Source: Bacteroidales bacterium
GTDB taxonomy: Bacteria; Bacteroidota; Bacteroidia; Bacteroidales; Paludibacteraceae
NCBI GenBank assembly: GCA_022783865.1
Contig: JALFYY010000020.1
Coordinates: 1 to 64,000 of the forward strand
DNA: 64,000 bases
Direction of reading: 5' to 3'
Each line of letters begins with the position of its first letter. Within the stretch, counting starts at the first letter, position 1. A program made the translations under genes and the position numbers. This document shows, piece by piece, positions 9,296-18,167 of this stretch. The notes under the pieces are model-generated. The model saw nothing but the letters and a program-made list of their open reading frames with translations, searched no databases and was not told the origin of the DNA.

Positions 9296-10999
9296 ATGAA
9301 GTTTGAAAGAAACCCATGGTTCGTCAATCTGGCAATCAAAACCGTTGGCGGCTATCAGATGAGAGCCCTACGATTGGCGAGCATGAATCCTAAATTCTCT
9401 TGTGCAAACACTTTGCGCAACATTCTCAATTATGCCAAAGACTCCGAGTATGGCAAAGAACACCATTTTGCCGAAATACTCCACGAAGCGAAAAACGACA
9501 ACGAAAAGCTCTATCGGCTTTATCAAAAGCATGTGCCGGTCAACGACTACGAAGCCCTGCGCCCTTATGTAGAGCGCCACAAGCAAGGTGAGCCGAATGT
9601 GCTTTTCCCCGGCAAACCCCTCATCTATGCCACCACTTCCGGCACCACCAACGAGCCCAAATGGATTCCGCTCACACAACGCTATCTTTCCAGCGTTTAT
9701 GGCAAAATGACCTATGTGTGGATTTACAATTTCATCAAACATTGCCCCAACACTTTCGCCGGAGGAGTGGTATTTATTGTAGGAAAGCTCAAAGAAGGAG
9801 AAGCACCCGATGGCACTATCTTCGGTTCCGTATCAAGCCTTACACAGAAGAAAGCACCTAACTTTATTCGTCAACTCTACGCGTCTTATCCCGAAATATT
9901 CGAAATCAACGACTACAACTCACGCTACTACACACTGATGCGTATGTGTATCGAGCGCAATATCACCCTGCTCATCACACCCAATCCTTCTACTATTCTG
10001 GAACTCCAGCACAATGTTGACGAGAACTTCGACGAATACGTCAACGACATTGCCAACGGTACTATCAGCGACAAGTTCGATATCCCCGATAATATACGCA
10101 AATCGTTGTCTGCCAAAATAAAACCCAATCCTCAGCGTGCCGAAGAACTGCGTCGTATCAAACAAGAACACGACCAAGTATATTTCAAACATTTCTGGCC
10201 CGACTTGCAATTGCTCAGTACTTGGAAATGCGGCAATACACAAATCTATCTCAATAAATTCAAAGACTATTTCTCGCCCGAAACCTTCCATCAGGAACTC
10301 GGCTATTTCTCTACCGAATGCCGCTTCGGTTTGGTTTTGGACGACACTAACAATACCGTTCTCTTCCCGCATTTCCACTACTACGAGTTTGTGGCAGAAG
10401 AAGATTTCGGCAAAGAGACCCCGCATGTCTATCAGCTCCACGAGTTGCAAGAAGGCAAACGCTATAATGCGTATGTCACCACTTTCTCCGGACTCTATCG
10501 CTACAACATGAACGACTTGGTAGAAGTAGGACCTAACTTCATGAATACGCCCACCGTCCATATGGTGCAGAAAATCAATGGTATCGTTTCGCTCACCGGT
10601 GAGAAACTCTACGAACAGCAATTCATCCGTTCCGTACGCAAAGCTGAAGAACTTACCGAACTCAAAACCAAGTTCTTTGTCGGTTTTGCAGATCTCGACA
10701 AGTCAACCTATCATTTCTATTATGAGTTTGCAGATCCGTCGGTTACGCAACAGCAAGCCGAAGCATTTACACACGTAGTGGATTCCACTTTGCAGAAAGA
10801 GAACTTGGAATATCAGTCAAAACGAGCTTCGTTCCGTTTGAACGACCCGATTACCCATCGTCTGCAACCTAACGCTTATCATTTGTTCAAGAGCAAATGT
10901 TTGGCAGAAGGCTTCCGTGACGGGCAATTCAAGTTCAACCTCCTTATGCAGGATGAAAAACGCCACAACAAATTCAAAGAACTCACCATTGAAGATTAA
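9296..10999 (+). CDS. GH3 auxin-responsive promoter family protein
   Basis: Member of the GH3 branch of the adenylate-forming enzymes, 567 residues. In plants these join amino acids to hormones; the bacterial substrate is unknown. The ATP-binding motif TTSGTTNEPKWIP is at residues 113-125. FSTECRFGLVLD near 346, FSGLYRYNMNDLVEVG near 401 and SLTGEKLYEQQ near 431 match the family's later motifs. Plus-strand neighbours 41 bp downstream are a CDP-alcohol phosphatidyltransferase and a GtrA protein, which hints at a lipid or envelope role. That link is inference only. Confidence 0.9.
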   Translation: MKFERNPWFVNLAIKTVGGYQMRALRLASMNPKFSCANTLRNILNYAKDSEYGKEHHFAEILHEAKNDNEKLYRLYQKHVPVNDYEALRPYVERHKQGEPNVLFPGKPLIYATTSGTTNEPKWIPLTQRYLSSVYGKMTYVWIYNFIKHCPNTFAGGVVFIVGKLKEGEAPDGTIFGSVSSLTQKKAPNFIRQLYASYPEIFEINDYNSRYYTLMRMCIERNITLLITPNPSTILELQHNVDENFDEYVNDIANGTISDKFDIPDNIRKSLSAKIKPNPQRAEELRRIKQEHDQVYFKHFWPDLQLLSTWKCGNTQIYLNKFKDYFSPETFHQELGYFSTECRFGLVLDDTNNTVLFPHFHYYEFVAEEDFGKETPHVYQLHELQEGKRYNAYVTTFSGLYRYNMNDLVEVGPNFMNTPTVHMVQKINGIVSLTGEKLYEQQFIRSVRKAEELTELKTKFFVGFADLDKSTYHFYYEFADPSVTQQQAEAFTHVVDSTLQKENLEYQSKRASFRLNDPITHRLQPNAYHLFKSKCLAEGFRDGQFKFNLLMQDEKRHNKFKELTIED

Positions 11000-11039
11000 C
11001 AACTTACTATAATCCATTTCACTAAACTTTAAACTAATT

Positions 11040-11759
11040 ATGGAACAACAGAAACAAGCAGTACGTATTCAAACGTCAATACTCAATGCTGCAGAAAAGA
11101 AGGTGCTCGTATGGCTCGCAGAGCGTATGCCGCGTTGGGTCACTTCTGACCTGCTGACCGTTGTCGGTATCTTTGGTGCAATGCTCATTTGTGCCGGATA
11201 TGTCCTCTCCAATATCAATATCAATTGGCTCTGGCTCTCCTCTGCCGGATTGGTAGTCAACTGGTATGGCGATTCGCTTGATGGCACACTTGCACGTGTA
11301 CGCAATCAGCAACGCCCGCGCTATGGCTATTTCCTCGACCACAACATCGATTGTATCAACGAGGGACTGATGTTCATCGGTGCCGGATTATCGTCGTTGA
11401 TGAACCTGAGCGTTGCGCTACTCATTTATGCCGCTTATCTGGTCCTCACCGTCTATGTCAGCATCAATTCGCATCTCAAGAGCGAGTTCAAACTCACATA
11501 CGGCAAGATGGGACCAACTGAATTCCGGCTCATCATTATTATCGTCAATACCCTCTTCCTCTATATCCCGTTCCTGCGCGATTATAGTTACACTTTCAAT
11601 TTCTTTGAAGTTCCTGTAACGGTCGGAATGTTAGACTATATCGGTATTGCTATCTTCGGCATTCTCCTCATTATGTATGTCGTAAGTTTTATCAAGGATG
11701 CCAAATATTTTGCCGAGCTCGAACCGCTCAAGAAAAATGACGTCTCAAAAAACAAATAA
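11040..11759 (+). CDS. CDP-alcohol phosphatidyltransferase
   Basis: Integral membrane enzyme that moves a phosphatidyl or phospho-alcohol group from a CDP-alcohol to an alcohol. The metal-binding signature is complete: D81-G82, A85-R86, G96, D100 and D104 (DGTLAR...GYFLDHNID). Several hydrophobic segments follow (about 45-75, 105-140, 160-180, 205-225). At 239 residues it is longer than PgsA. The acceptor alcohol cannot be determined. The last 23 bp overlap the GtrA gene. Confidence 0.88.
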   Translation: MEQQKQAVRIQTSILNAAEKKVLVWLAERMPRWVTSDLLTVVGIFGAMLICAGYVLSNININWLWLSSAGLVVNWYGDSLDGTLARVRNQQRPRYGYFLDHNIDCINEGLMFIGAGLSSLMNLSVALLIYAAYLVLTVYVSINSHLKSEFKLTYGKMGPTEFRLIIIIVNTLFLYIPFLRDYSYTFNFFEVPVTVGMLDYIGIAIFGILLIMYVVSFIKDAKYFAELEPLKKNDVSKNK

Positions 11760-12219
11760 TACGCTATTGCGTTTCGTAAAATTCAACATATCTACTCTTG
11801 CTGGAACAGGAGTGGATATGTTGGTTTTATGGTTAATGTCTGATTTCGTATTCAAAAACAATTATTGGGGGGAATATCTGCTCTCACCGCTTATTTCTTT
11901 TGAATGTGCCGTTCTGACCAATTTCACCATTGCCTATTTTATCGTTTGGAAAGACCGTATTTCACGGCGTTCGTGGCGTTCATACTATCGTCATTATTTT
12001 GCTTACAATCTGTCGTGTACAGGTGTATTCTTCATCAAAATGGGATTTCTGTTGGTCATCGAACGGTTGTTCAAATTAGATGTATTGCTTTGCAATATAA
12101 TAGCACTCTGCTTCTCCGGTATCTTCAATTTTATCATGAACGAATGGGTGATATTCGGTAACAAACACCGGCACGGAAAGACAGACAATGCCGGTTCCAC
12201 AAATCAGGAAGAGCAGTAA
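11737..12219 (+). CDS. GtrA family membrane protein
   Basis: Small polytopic protein of 160 residues with four predicted membrane helices. It starts with the family pattern LLRFVKFNISTLAGTGVDMLV and ends NFIMNEWVIFG. GtrA proteins are thought to help flip polyprenyl-linked sugars across the inner membrane for glycan modification. I chose the ATG at 11737, which overlaps the previous gene by 23 bp; the frame also has an ATG at 11698, but that lengthens the overlap and adds no conserved sequence. Translational coupling with the phosphatidyltransferase is likely. Confidence 0.85.
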   Translation: MTSQKTNNTLLRFVKFNISTLAGTGVDMLVLWLMSDFVFKNNYWGEYLLSPLISFECAVLTNFTIAYFIVWKDRISRRSWRSYYRHYFAYNLSCTGVFFIKMGFLLVIERLFKLDVLLCNIIALCFSGIFNFIMNEWVIFGNKHRHGKTDNAGSTNQEEQ

Positions 12220-12258
12220 TCTCTTTCCCTTTACATCATCATCAGATGTTGCCTTTCT

Positions 12259-12313
12259 GTAGCATACCATACGCTACCCATTGGCATATCATACAGGGGT
12301 CATACAAGGATTA
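12259..12313. repeat. 11-bp period array, 5 units
   Basis: Units gtagcatacca, tacgctaccca, ttggcatatca, tacaggggtca, tacaaggatta. Four of the five end in CA, and the last two share TACA(A/G)GG with arrays elsewhere in the window. It lies 66 bp upstream of the sigma-54-like promoter of the flavodiiron gene. Confidence 0.6.
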
Positions 12314-12378
12314 TATCTTCACCTCAGCAACACAAAAAAACTATCTGCCGGACGCTGTTTGATAACTTTCTTTTTATT

Positions 12379-12394
12379 TGGCACATAGTTTGCT
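12379..12394 (+). promoter_or_regulatory. Sigma-54 (-24/-12) type promoter of fprA-rubredoxin
   Basis: TGGCAC-ATAGT-TTGCT, an exact consensus match with 10 bp between GG and GC. It lies 26 bp before the ATG of the flavodiiron gene. No TAnnTTTG element is visible between the GtrA stop and this gene, so it is probably the main promoter. E. coli norVW, also a flavodiiron/rubredoxin system, is sigma-54-dependent through NorR. Confidence 0.75.
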
Positions 12395-12420
12395 TATACA
12401 AAAACAAAAACATCAGCTGT

Positions 12421-13605
12421 ATGATACGTGCAATCAAAAAAGACATTTATTATATCGGAGCGGATGACACTGTTTCCGAGTTTTTTGAGAACCAATACCC
12501 TACTCCGCAAGGGATGGCATACAACTCCTATGTAATAGACGATGAACGGATTGCCGTCTTGGATACTTCTGACATACATACTGCAAACCAATGGCTTGAC
12601 AATCTGCAAGAAATTCTGGCGGGTCGTACACCTGACTACCTGGTAATACACCATATGGAACCCGACCATTCGGCAGTTATTCCTGAAGTTCTTAAACTAT
12701 TCCCGTCAATCACCATTGTGCTTTCGCAGTTGGCTGCCAAGATGTTTCCTCAGTTTTTTGATACCGGCAAACTGCCGGTTCGTCTGATGGTCGTAGGAGA
12801 AAATGATACACTCGACTTGGGAAAACACCGGTTGCAATTCCTGATGGCACCCATGGTACATTGGCCCGAAGTAATGGTTTCTTATGACACAACCGGACAG
12901 ATACTCTTTTCTGCAGATGCCTTTGGCAAGTTCGGTGCTTTGTCTGAATGCGGTTTTACTGACGAAGAAGATACAGGTTGGGCAAACGAAGCACGAAGAT
13001 ACTATGTCAATATATGCGGCAAATTCGGGGTTTCTGTACAGCAATTGCTAAAAAAGACACAATCGCTTCCTCTTCAGATGATATGCTCATTGCACGGACC
13101 GGTTATTTCCAAAAACATTGCACATTGCATATCTCTGTATGACAAATGGAGCCGCTACGAAGCCGAAGAAAAAGGAGTACTGATTGCCTATGCGTCAATC
13201 TACGGCCATACGGAAACTGCAGCGAAATATCTCGGAGAAAAACTGCTACAAAGCGGTTGCGAAAACGTGAAACAGATTGACCTCTGCACTACCCATTTTT
13301 CATATGCCTTATCCGAAGTGTTTCACTACGACCGGATAGTTCTGGCTGCCTCGTCGTACAATGCGAGCGTATTTCCTCCCATGTATCATCTGTTGCACAA
13401 CATGCAGGAAAAGGCATGCCGGAAAAAACGCATCGGACTCATTGAAAACGGTTCGTGGGCGCCTTCGGCAGGACGAATCATGAAAGAAATGATTGCCGGG
13501 ATGAAAGAAATGGAATTGTTGGAACCCGTCGTCACAATCAGGAGCAGTATGAAAGCACAGGACATGGAGCAACTCAATCAATTGTGCCGTACACTGCTCA
13601 GTTGA
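12421..13605 (+). CDS. fprA: A-type flavoprotein (flavodiiron, FprA)
   Basis: Soluble flavodiiron protein that reduces O2 to water and/or NO to N2O. All di-iron ligands are present: H78-x-E80-x-D82-H83, H147, D166 and H225. The lactamase-like domain (about 1-248) is followed by a flavodoxin domain (about 253-394) with the FMN-binding SIYGHTETAAKYL. At 394 residues the length is normal and there is no fused rubredoxin. The separate rubredoxin gene follows after 63 bp as the likely electron donor. The sequence does not tell O2 from NO preference. Confidence 0.95.
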   Translation: MIRAIKKDIYYIGADDTVSEFFENQYPTPQGMAYNSYVIDDERIAVLDTSDIHTANQWLDNLQEILAGRTPDYLVIHHMEPDHSAVIPEVLKLFPSITIVLSQLAAKMFPQFFDTGKLPVRLMVVGENDTLDLGKHRLQFLMAPMVHWPEVMVSYDTTGQILFSADAFGKFGALSECGFTDEEDTGWANEARRYYVNICGKFGVSVQQLLKKTQSLPLQMICSLHGPVISKNIAHCISLYDKWSRYEAEEKGVLIAYASIYGHTETAAKYLGEKLLQSGCENVKQIDLCTTHFSYALSEVFHYDRIVLAASSYNASVFPPMYHLLHNMQEKACRKKRIGLIENGSWAPSAGRIMKEMIAGMKEMELLEPVVTIRSSMKAQDMEQLNQLCRTLLS

Positions 13606-13668
13606 ATGAACAAATAGAAAAAACGTCTGTCACAGACAATATGTTTAACCAATAATTTTTTAATAGTT

Positions 13669-13827
13669 ATGAAAAAGTACAGATGCACCGTATGTGGTTA
13701 CATTTATGATCCGGCAGTAGGAGACCCCGCTAACAACATTGCTCCCGGAACAGCATTCGAGGACCTTCCCGAAGATTGGGTTTGCCCTGTGTGCGGAGTC
13801 GGAAAAGAAGACTTCGAAGAAGAATAA
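13669..13827 (+). CDS. Rubredoxin
   Basis: Fifty-two residues with the two iron-binding pairs C6-TV-C9 and C39-PV-C42, the conserved GYIYDP after the first pair and the [12 protein letters not shown] loop. It is a one-electron carrier, here most likely passing electrons from an NAD(P)H oxidoreductase to the upstream flavodiiron protein. It shares the operon with that gene and ends at a strong terminator. Confidence 0.96.
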   Translation: MKKYRCTVCGYIYDPAVGDPANNIAPGTAFEDLPEDWVCPVCGVGKEDFEEE

Positions 13828-13832
13828 ACCAA

Positions 13833-13866
13833 CAATAAAGGCGTTCCGTCGGGAACGCCTTTATTG
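13833..13866. terminator. Bidirectional intrinsic terminator
   Basis: Perfect 15-bp stem (13833-13847 with 13852-13866) and a 4-nt loop, between the converging rubredoxin and ribF genes. Confidence 0.92.
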
Positions 13867-13900
13867 CATATTCGGTCACCAATGATTGATATTGACACAA

Positions 13901-14779
13901 TCAAAAATCAGCCCCTTGTCTAATATGAAGTGATGCCAGGTCTTGTTTGATTTGCTGTTGCAAAGCCTCCAAAGAACCAAAGCGACATTCTTTCCTTACA
14001 AACGACAACAAATGCACTTCGATTGGCTCTCCATAGATATTTTTATCAAAACCGACAATATACACCTCTATACTGAGCCGATTGTTTCCTACAGTAGGAT
14101 TAGTACCGATATTGAGCAAACCGGCATAGCTCTCGTTTTGCAAATATACCAGCACTTTATATACCCCCGCCATCGGAAGTAATTTATCCTGAGAAAGCAA
14201 CTTGATATTAGCAGTAGGAAAACCCAAAGTACGACCTATATGCTTGCCTTCAACAACTTTCCCGGCTATGCAGTAACTATATCCCAACAGATGATTTGCC
14301 TCTTCAACATTGCCTTCTGAGAGCAAGTTACGAATCAAAGTGGAACTAACTCTTTCTTCTGCATATTGTTCCATTTGTAACAACCCGACACCAGTTCCGA
14401 CAGAGGCTTTTTCGTAATCGGCAAAAGCAGTCAAACCGTCCGAACCGAAACGATGGTCGTAACCCATCAGAAGCGTATCCACACCGTAATCGTGATGAAT
14501 CATGCACAAGAAGTCGTGCGCAGTGAGGTGCTGTAGTCGTTCAAAATCGAGCATCACCACTCTATCTACGCCCGTTTGCTGCAATAATTGCAAGCGTTCT
14601 TCTTTCGTGGTAAGCAACTGAGGAATATAGTCTGAGTGCAGTATCCTGCGAGGCGATACGCTGAAACTGAATACCACCGAACCGGTATTCAGTTCTTTCG
14701 CCATTGTCTGCAATTTTTGCAGCAAATAGCGATGCCCGATATGTACTCCATCGAAAAATCCTACCGTTGCAACTGCCAT
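13901..14779 (-). CDS. ribF: Riboflavin kinase / FAD synthetase
   Basis: Bifunctional enzyme turning riboflavin into FMN and FMN into FAD. The N-terminal nucleotidyltransferase domain starts almost at once (VATVGFFDGVHIGHRYLL, residues 3-20). The flavokinase domain begins near residue 160 (GKVVEGKHIGRTLGFPTANI). I use the ATG at 14779, giving 292 residues; the frame is open further up but into the neighbouring gene. The N-terminus is about 15-20 residues shorter than most RibF proteins. It starts 4 bp after the stop of the acyltransferase gene, so the two are co-transcribed. Confidence 0.93.
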   Translation of the reverse strand: MAVATVGFFDGVHIGHRYLLQKLQTMAKELNTGSVVFSFSVSPRRILHSDYIPQLLTTKEERLQLLQQTGVDRVVMLDFERLQHLTAHDFLCMIHHDYGVDTLLMGYDHRFGSDGLTAFADYEKASVGTGVGLLQMEQYAEERVSSTLIRNLLSEGNVEEANHLLGYSYCIAGKVVEGKHIGRTLGFPTANIKLLSQDKLLPMAGVYKVLVYLQNESYAGLLNIGTNPTVGNNRLSIEVYIVGFDKNIYGEPIEVHLLSFVRKECRFGSLEALQQQIKQDLASLHIRQGADF

Positions 14780-14783
14780 CGTA

Positions 14784-15947
14784 TCAGAGTTTGATATAAA
14801 TCTTCTTCCGATAAAGGATATGCCCGATTGCCCACAATACGGCAATCAACGAGAGCGCACATACAAGCGAACCCAACTTGTCACCGAACAGCGGTTGCAT
14901 ACAGACTTTGTACCAGAATCCCCAAACAGAATAGCGGTCACCATGGAAACCGAATTTGATATTCGCCATCGTAATCGACAATATGCCCGAGAGAACAAAG
15001 ATAAACAACGGATTGGCACCAAAGCTCTCGAAGAACACAGACCAGCGGCGTTTGCCACAGATATCAATCACCCAAATAAGCAAGCCCAACAAGAGAGAAG
15101 CCAAACCGCAAGTTACCAATACGTAACTTGCCGACCAAAGGGATTTGTTGATCGGGAAAGCGTAATCGAGCAAGAAACCTGCCATCATGATAATACTGCC
15201 AAAGATGAAGAGGCGGTTGATTTTCATCCAGTTATCAATCTCTTTCTTTTGCTCTGCCGGCATAATCAAACTACCTGCCATTACGCCCAAGAGTACGTGT
15301 GCCACACACGGAACAGTGGAAAGCAGACCTTCCGGATCGAAAGCGATACCACCCATGTGATACATGTGGCTATCACCCAATACAGCCACATCGACACGGG
15401 CAACGATATTATCCGCAGTCAGTTCGAAACTATGTGTTACGCCTATGATGATGCAATAGACAATGAGCAATACTGCAGCCACCCAAGGCGCTCTTTTGGG
15501 TTTGAACGCCAACAGGCACAAACCGCCCAAGAAGGAGACAATACCCAAACGGGGCAATACTCCCATAAAGCGCAAGCGTGCTATCGGATTGTTCCACAAT
15601 GCATCCGCCCATGATCCGCCCGAGGAAAGAGTGCGACAGAAAATACCGAACCAGTTGATTGCCCAACCAATCAGTACGAGCAAAGCACCCCGATAAAGAA
15701 GTTTGCCGAAAGTACGCCAAGTAAGCCGGTAATCAAACTTGCGATAGGAAATGAACATTGCCACTCCCATTACGAACATAAAGAAAGGGAAAACCAAGTC
15801 GGTAGGTGTACAACCATTCCAAGCGGCATGGCGAAGCGGTGCATAGATATGTGCCCAACTGCCCGGATTGTTAACTGTTATCATTCCGGCTATGGTAATG
15901 CCACGAAGGACATCCAAAGCCAATAAGCGTTTTGATTGTGTTGCCAT
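14784..15947 (-). CDS. NagX-like / DUF5009 membrane acyltransferase
   Basis: Polytopic membrane protein of 387 residues with about ten hydrophobic helices. The start RLLALDVLRGITIAGMITVN and the segment CTPTDLVFPFFMFVMGVAMF (residues 46-65) are typical of the heparan-alpha-glucosaminide N-acetyltransferase-like / DUF5009 family, often near N-acetylglucosamine use genes in Bacteroidota. Here it stands with ribF instead. Activity is not proven for the bacterial group. A TATCTTTG promoter lies 32 bp upstream. Confidence 0.85.
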   Translation of the reverse strand: MATQSKRLLALDVLRGITIAGMITVNNPGSWAHIYAPLRHAAWNGCTPTDLVFPFFMFVMGVAMFISYRKFDYRLTWRTFGKLLYRGALLVLIGWAINWFGIFCRTLSSGGSWADALWNNPIARLRFMGVLPRLGIVSFLGGLCLLAFKPKRAPWVAAVLLIVYCIIIGVTHSFELTADNIVARVDVAVLGDSHMYHMGGIAFDPEGLLSTVPCVAHVLLGVMAGSLIMPAEQKKEIDNWMKINRLFIFGSIIMMAGFLLDYAFPINKSLWSASYVLVTCGLASLLLGLLIWVIDICGKRRWSVFFESFGANPLFIFVLSGILSITMANIKFGFHGDRYSVWGFWYKVCMQPLFGDKLGSLVCALSLIAVLWAIGHILYRKKIYIKL

Positions 15948-15978
15948 TGTCTGTATTGATATAAGATTAAACCAAGTA

Positions 15979-15986
15979 CAAAGATA
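15979..15986 (-). promoter_or_regulatory. Promoter -7 element for the NagX-like gene and ribF
   Basis: TATCTTTG on the minus strand, 31 bp before the start codon. Confidence 0.6.
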
Positions 15987-16010
15987 GTACTTTTATCGTA
16001 TATACACAAC

Positions 16011-16038
16011 CAAAGAGCGGTTAAGAAACCGCTCTTTG
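16011..16038 (-). terminator. Intrinsic terminator after tsf
   Basis: Perfect 12-bp stem (16011-16022 with 16027-16038) and a 4-nt loop, 25 bp past the tsf stop. Confidence 0.85.
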
Positions 16039-16063
16039 TCAGGAATGGTTGTATATCAAACGA

Positions 16064-17056
16064 TTACTCTTGGTTGAGCGTAAAGCGTTTGAAATCGGTG
16101 CAAGTGATGCCGGCTTTCTTCAAAGCGTCTTTCACTGTTGCATTGCCCGACTCGTCCATGATATACTTTTGCTCGAGCAAGGTGTTCTCTTTGTAGAACT
16201 TAGCCATACGGCCGTTGGCGATGTTCTGCACCATTTGCTCCGGCAAATTAGCCTCTTTCTCGGCAGCCGTTTTAGCTTTGAGCTGACGTATTTCTTCAGC
16301 TTGTGCCTCGGTGATAGATCCTTTGCGGATACCCTCTTCGAGGTGCTCTTCGCTTTCTGCAATATAGAGGTTGAAACCTGCTTTACGCAAAGCACCTTCA
16401 ACAGCTTTCTGCACTTGCTCCGCTTTTGTTTTGTCGATAGCTACAGACATCTCACGGTCTTTCACTTCTTGCGGTACACCTGCCTCGTCGATAGCGATAG
16501 GCGACATAGCGGCAATCTGCATTGCAACACCATGGATAGTATCGTATTCAGCATTCTCCTCTGCAAAAGCAGCGATGGTAGCCAATTTGTTACCCGGGTG
16601 AATATATGCAGTGGTGGTAGCACCTTTTACAAAGAAATAATCATCGAGCGACATCTTCTCGCCGGTAACACCCGAACGCTCTGTTACGAGTTCTTCAATA
16701 GTACGACCGTCAATCTTGATAGCACGCAACTCTTCAATATTAGCAGGTTGGTTATCGATAGCAGCATCGAGAATCAACTTGGTGAGAGCAACGAAGTCTT
16801 CGTTCTTTGCCACGAAGTCGGTTTCGCACTTCAAAGCCAAGAGAGCAGCGAAATTTCCGTTGGATTTAGCCACTACGCAACCTTCGGCAGCTTCACGGTC
16901 GGAACGCTTGGCAGCAATAGCCTGTCCACGTTTACGGATGAGTTCGATAGCCTTCTCCATATCTGCACCGGCTTCTTCGAGCGCTTTTTTGCAGTCCATC
17001 ATACCGGCACCAGTCATGGTACGCAGTTTCTGTATTTCAGCAATTGTTACAGCCAT
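16064..17056 (-). CDS. tsf: Elongation factor Ts
   Basis: Guanine-nucleotide exchange factor for EF-Tu, 330 residues; Bacteroidota versions are longer than the 283 of E. coli. The N-terminal UBA-like domain has LRTMTGAGMMDCKKALEEAG (11-30). The core contacts EF-Tu through the conserved TDFVAKN (near 80). Last gene of the rplM-rpsI-rpsB-tsf unit, 54 bp after rpsB. The long frame on the opposite strand is a shadow. Confidence 0.97.
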   Translation of the reverse strand: MAVTIAEIQKLRTMTGAGMMDCKKALEEAGADMEKAIELIRKRGQAIAAKRSDREAAEGCVVAKSNGNFAALLALKCETDFVAKNEDFVALTKLILDAAIDNQPANIEELRAIKIDGRTIEELVTERSGVTGEKMSLDDYFFVKGATTTAYIHPGNKLATIAAFAEENAEYDTIHGVAMQIAAMSPIAIDEAGVPQEVKDREMSVAIDKTKAEQVQKAVEGALRKAGFNLYIAESEEHLEEGIRKGSITEAQAEEIRQLKAKTAAEKEANLPEQMVQNIANGRMAKFYKENTLLEQKYIMDESGNATVKDALKKAGITCTDFKRFTLNQE

Positions 17057-17110
17057 AGTAGTAAAAAGTTTTATTCAGACCCGCCTTCCGGCAGGTCTGA
17101 GATGAATAAA

Positions 17111-17953
17111 TTAAGCGTTTTCTTCGGTTGCAGTTTCGGTTGCCTCAGCAGCAGGTACTTCTACGTGTTCTGCTTCTTTTTTGGCACCCCCTTTGCGAGC
17201 GCGTTGACGTTTAGGAGCAGGAGCTTCTCCATTTTGAGCAGCAGCTGCAGCTTCGTCAGCTTTTTCTACTTTACGCTCTTCCAAACCTTCTTTGATAGCA
17301 GCACAAACTGCATTGAGGATAACCTCTACAGAGCTGGTAGCATCGTCGTTAGCAGGAATTACGTAGTCGATTTCGTTAGGGTTGGAGTTGGTATCAACAA
17401 TACCGAAAACAGGAATACCCAAACGTTGTGCCTCGCGAACTGCGATGTTCTCTTTCATTACGTCAACAACGAAAATTGCAGACGGCAGGCGAGTCAAATC
17501 GGCGATAGAACCAAGGTTCTTCTCCAATTTCTCACGTTGACGTGTGATTTGCAATTTCTCGCGTTTAGAGATGTTGTCGAACGTACCGTCGTTCATCATC
17601 TTATCGAAAGCCGACATCTTTTTAATAGCTTTGCGGATGGTGAAGAAATTGGTAAGCATACCACCAGCCCAACGCTCTGTGATGTAAGGCATCGAAACTT
17701 CTTGTGCCTTGGCAGCCACTACTTCTTTAGCTTGTTTCTTGGTAGCAACAAACAGAATCTTGCGACCGCTTTTAGCGATGTTCTTCAAAGCTTCAGCAGC
17801 TTCTTCTACTTTAACGACTGTTTTGTTCAAGTCGATGATGTGGATACCGTTGCGCTCCATAAAGATGTAAGGAGCCATAGCGGGGTTCCATTTGCGTTTG
17901 AGGTGACCGAAATGTGCGCCAGCCTCGAGAAGTTCTTCAAAATTTGTTCTCAT
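17111..17953 (-). CDS. rpsB: 30S ribosomal protein S2
   Basis: Component of the small subunit, 280 residues. The start FEELLEAGAHFGHLKRKWNP (residues 5-24) and FVVDVMKENIAVREAQRLGIPVF (split near 157-179) are diagnostic. The last 55 residues form a low-complexity tail rich in Ala, Glu and Lys (for example EAAAAAQNGEAPAPKRQR), an extension common in Bacteroidota. It lies between rpsI and tsf, with 214 bp to rpsI. Confidence 0.97.
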   Translation of the reverse strand: MRTNFEELLEAGAHFGHLKRKWNPAMAPYIFMERNGIHIIDLNKTVVKVEEAAEALKNIAKSGRKILFVATKKQAKEVVAAKAQEVSMPYITERWAGGMLTNFFTIRKAIKKMSAFDKMMNDGTFDNISKREKLQITRQREKLEKNLGSIADLTRLPSAIFVVDVMKENIAVREAQRLGIPVFGIVDTNSNPNEIDYVIPANDDATSSVEVILNAVCAAIKEGLEERKVEKADEAAAAAQNGEAPAPKRQRARKGGAKKEAEHVEVPAAEATETATEENA

Positions 17954-18115
17954 GACAAATAGTGTTTTAATTGATTTGATTGATTATTGGTTATTTTGTA
18001 TTCAGGGCTCTTGCAGGCTTTCCGACCGAACGGCAAAGAACTATGACGCCATCCGGCAAGGCTTGACAATATTTCTCTTCAGAAACAGCGCAATACCTTT
18101 CAAAATCAACAAGAG

Positions 18116-18151
18116 AATCCTGCAGTAGTCCGCAAGGGAGTCTGCAGGATT
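18116..18151 (-). terminator. Hairpin between rpsI and rpsB (terminator or attenuator)
   Basis: Ten-bp perfect stem (18116-18125 with 18142-18151) around a 16-nt loop, 17 bp after the rpsI stop on the minus strand, with a weak T-rich tail. It may lower read-through into rpsB-tsf. I see no clear promoter for rpsB, so full termination is unlikely. Confidence 0.5.
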
Positions 18152-18167
18152 TAGAATACGTTTTGTA

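Noticed and set aside
11281..11296. Sigma-54-like TGGCAC...TTGCA inside the phosphatidyltransferase gene
   Set aside because: Spacing between the two halves is too short and it lies in coding sequence.
16049..17962. 637-codon open frame on the plus strand
   Set aside because: Lies exactly opposite tsf and rpsB. Composition (Phe, Ser, Cys rich) is that of an antisense shadow of highly biased ribosomal-type genes.
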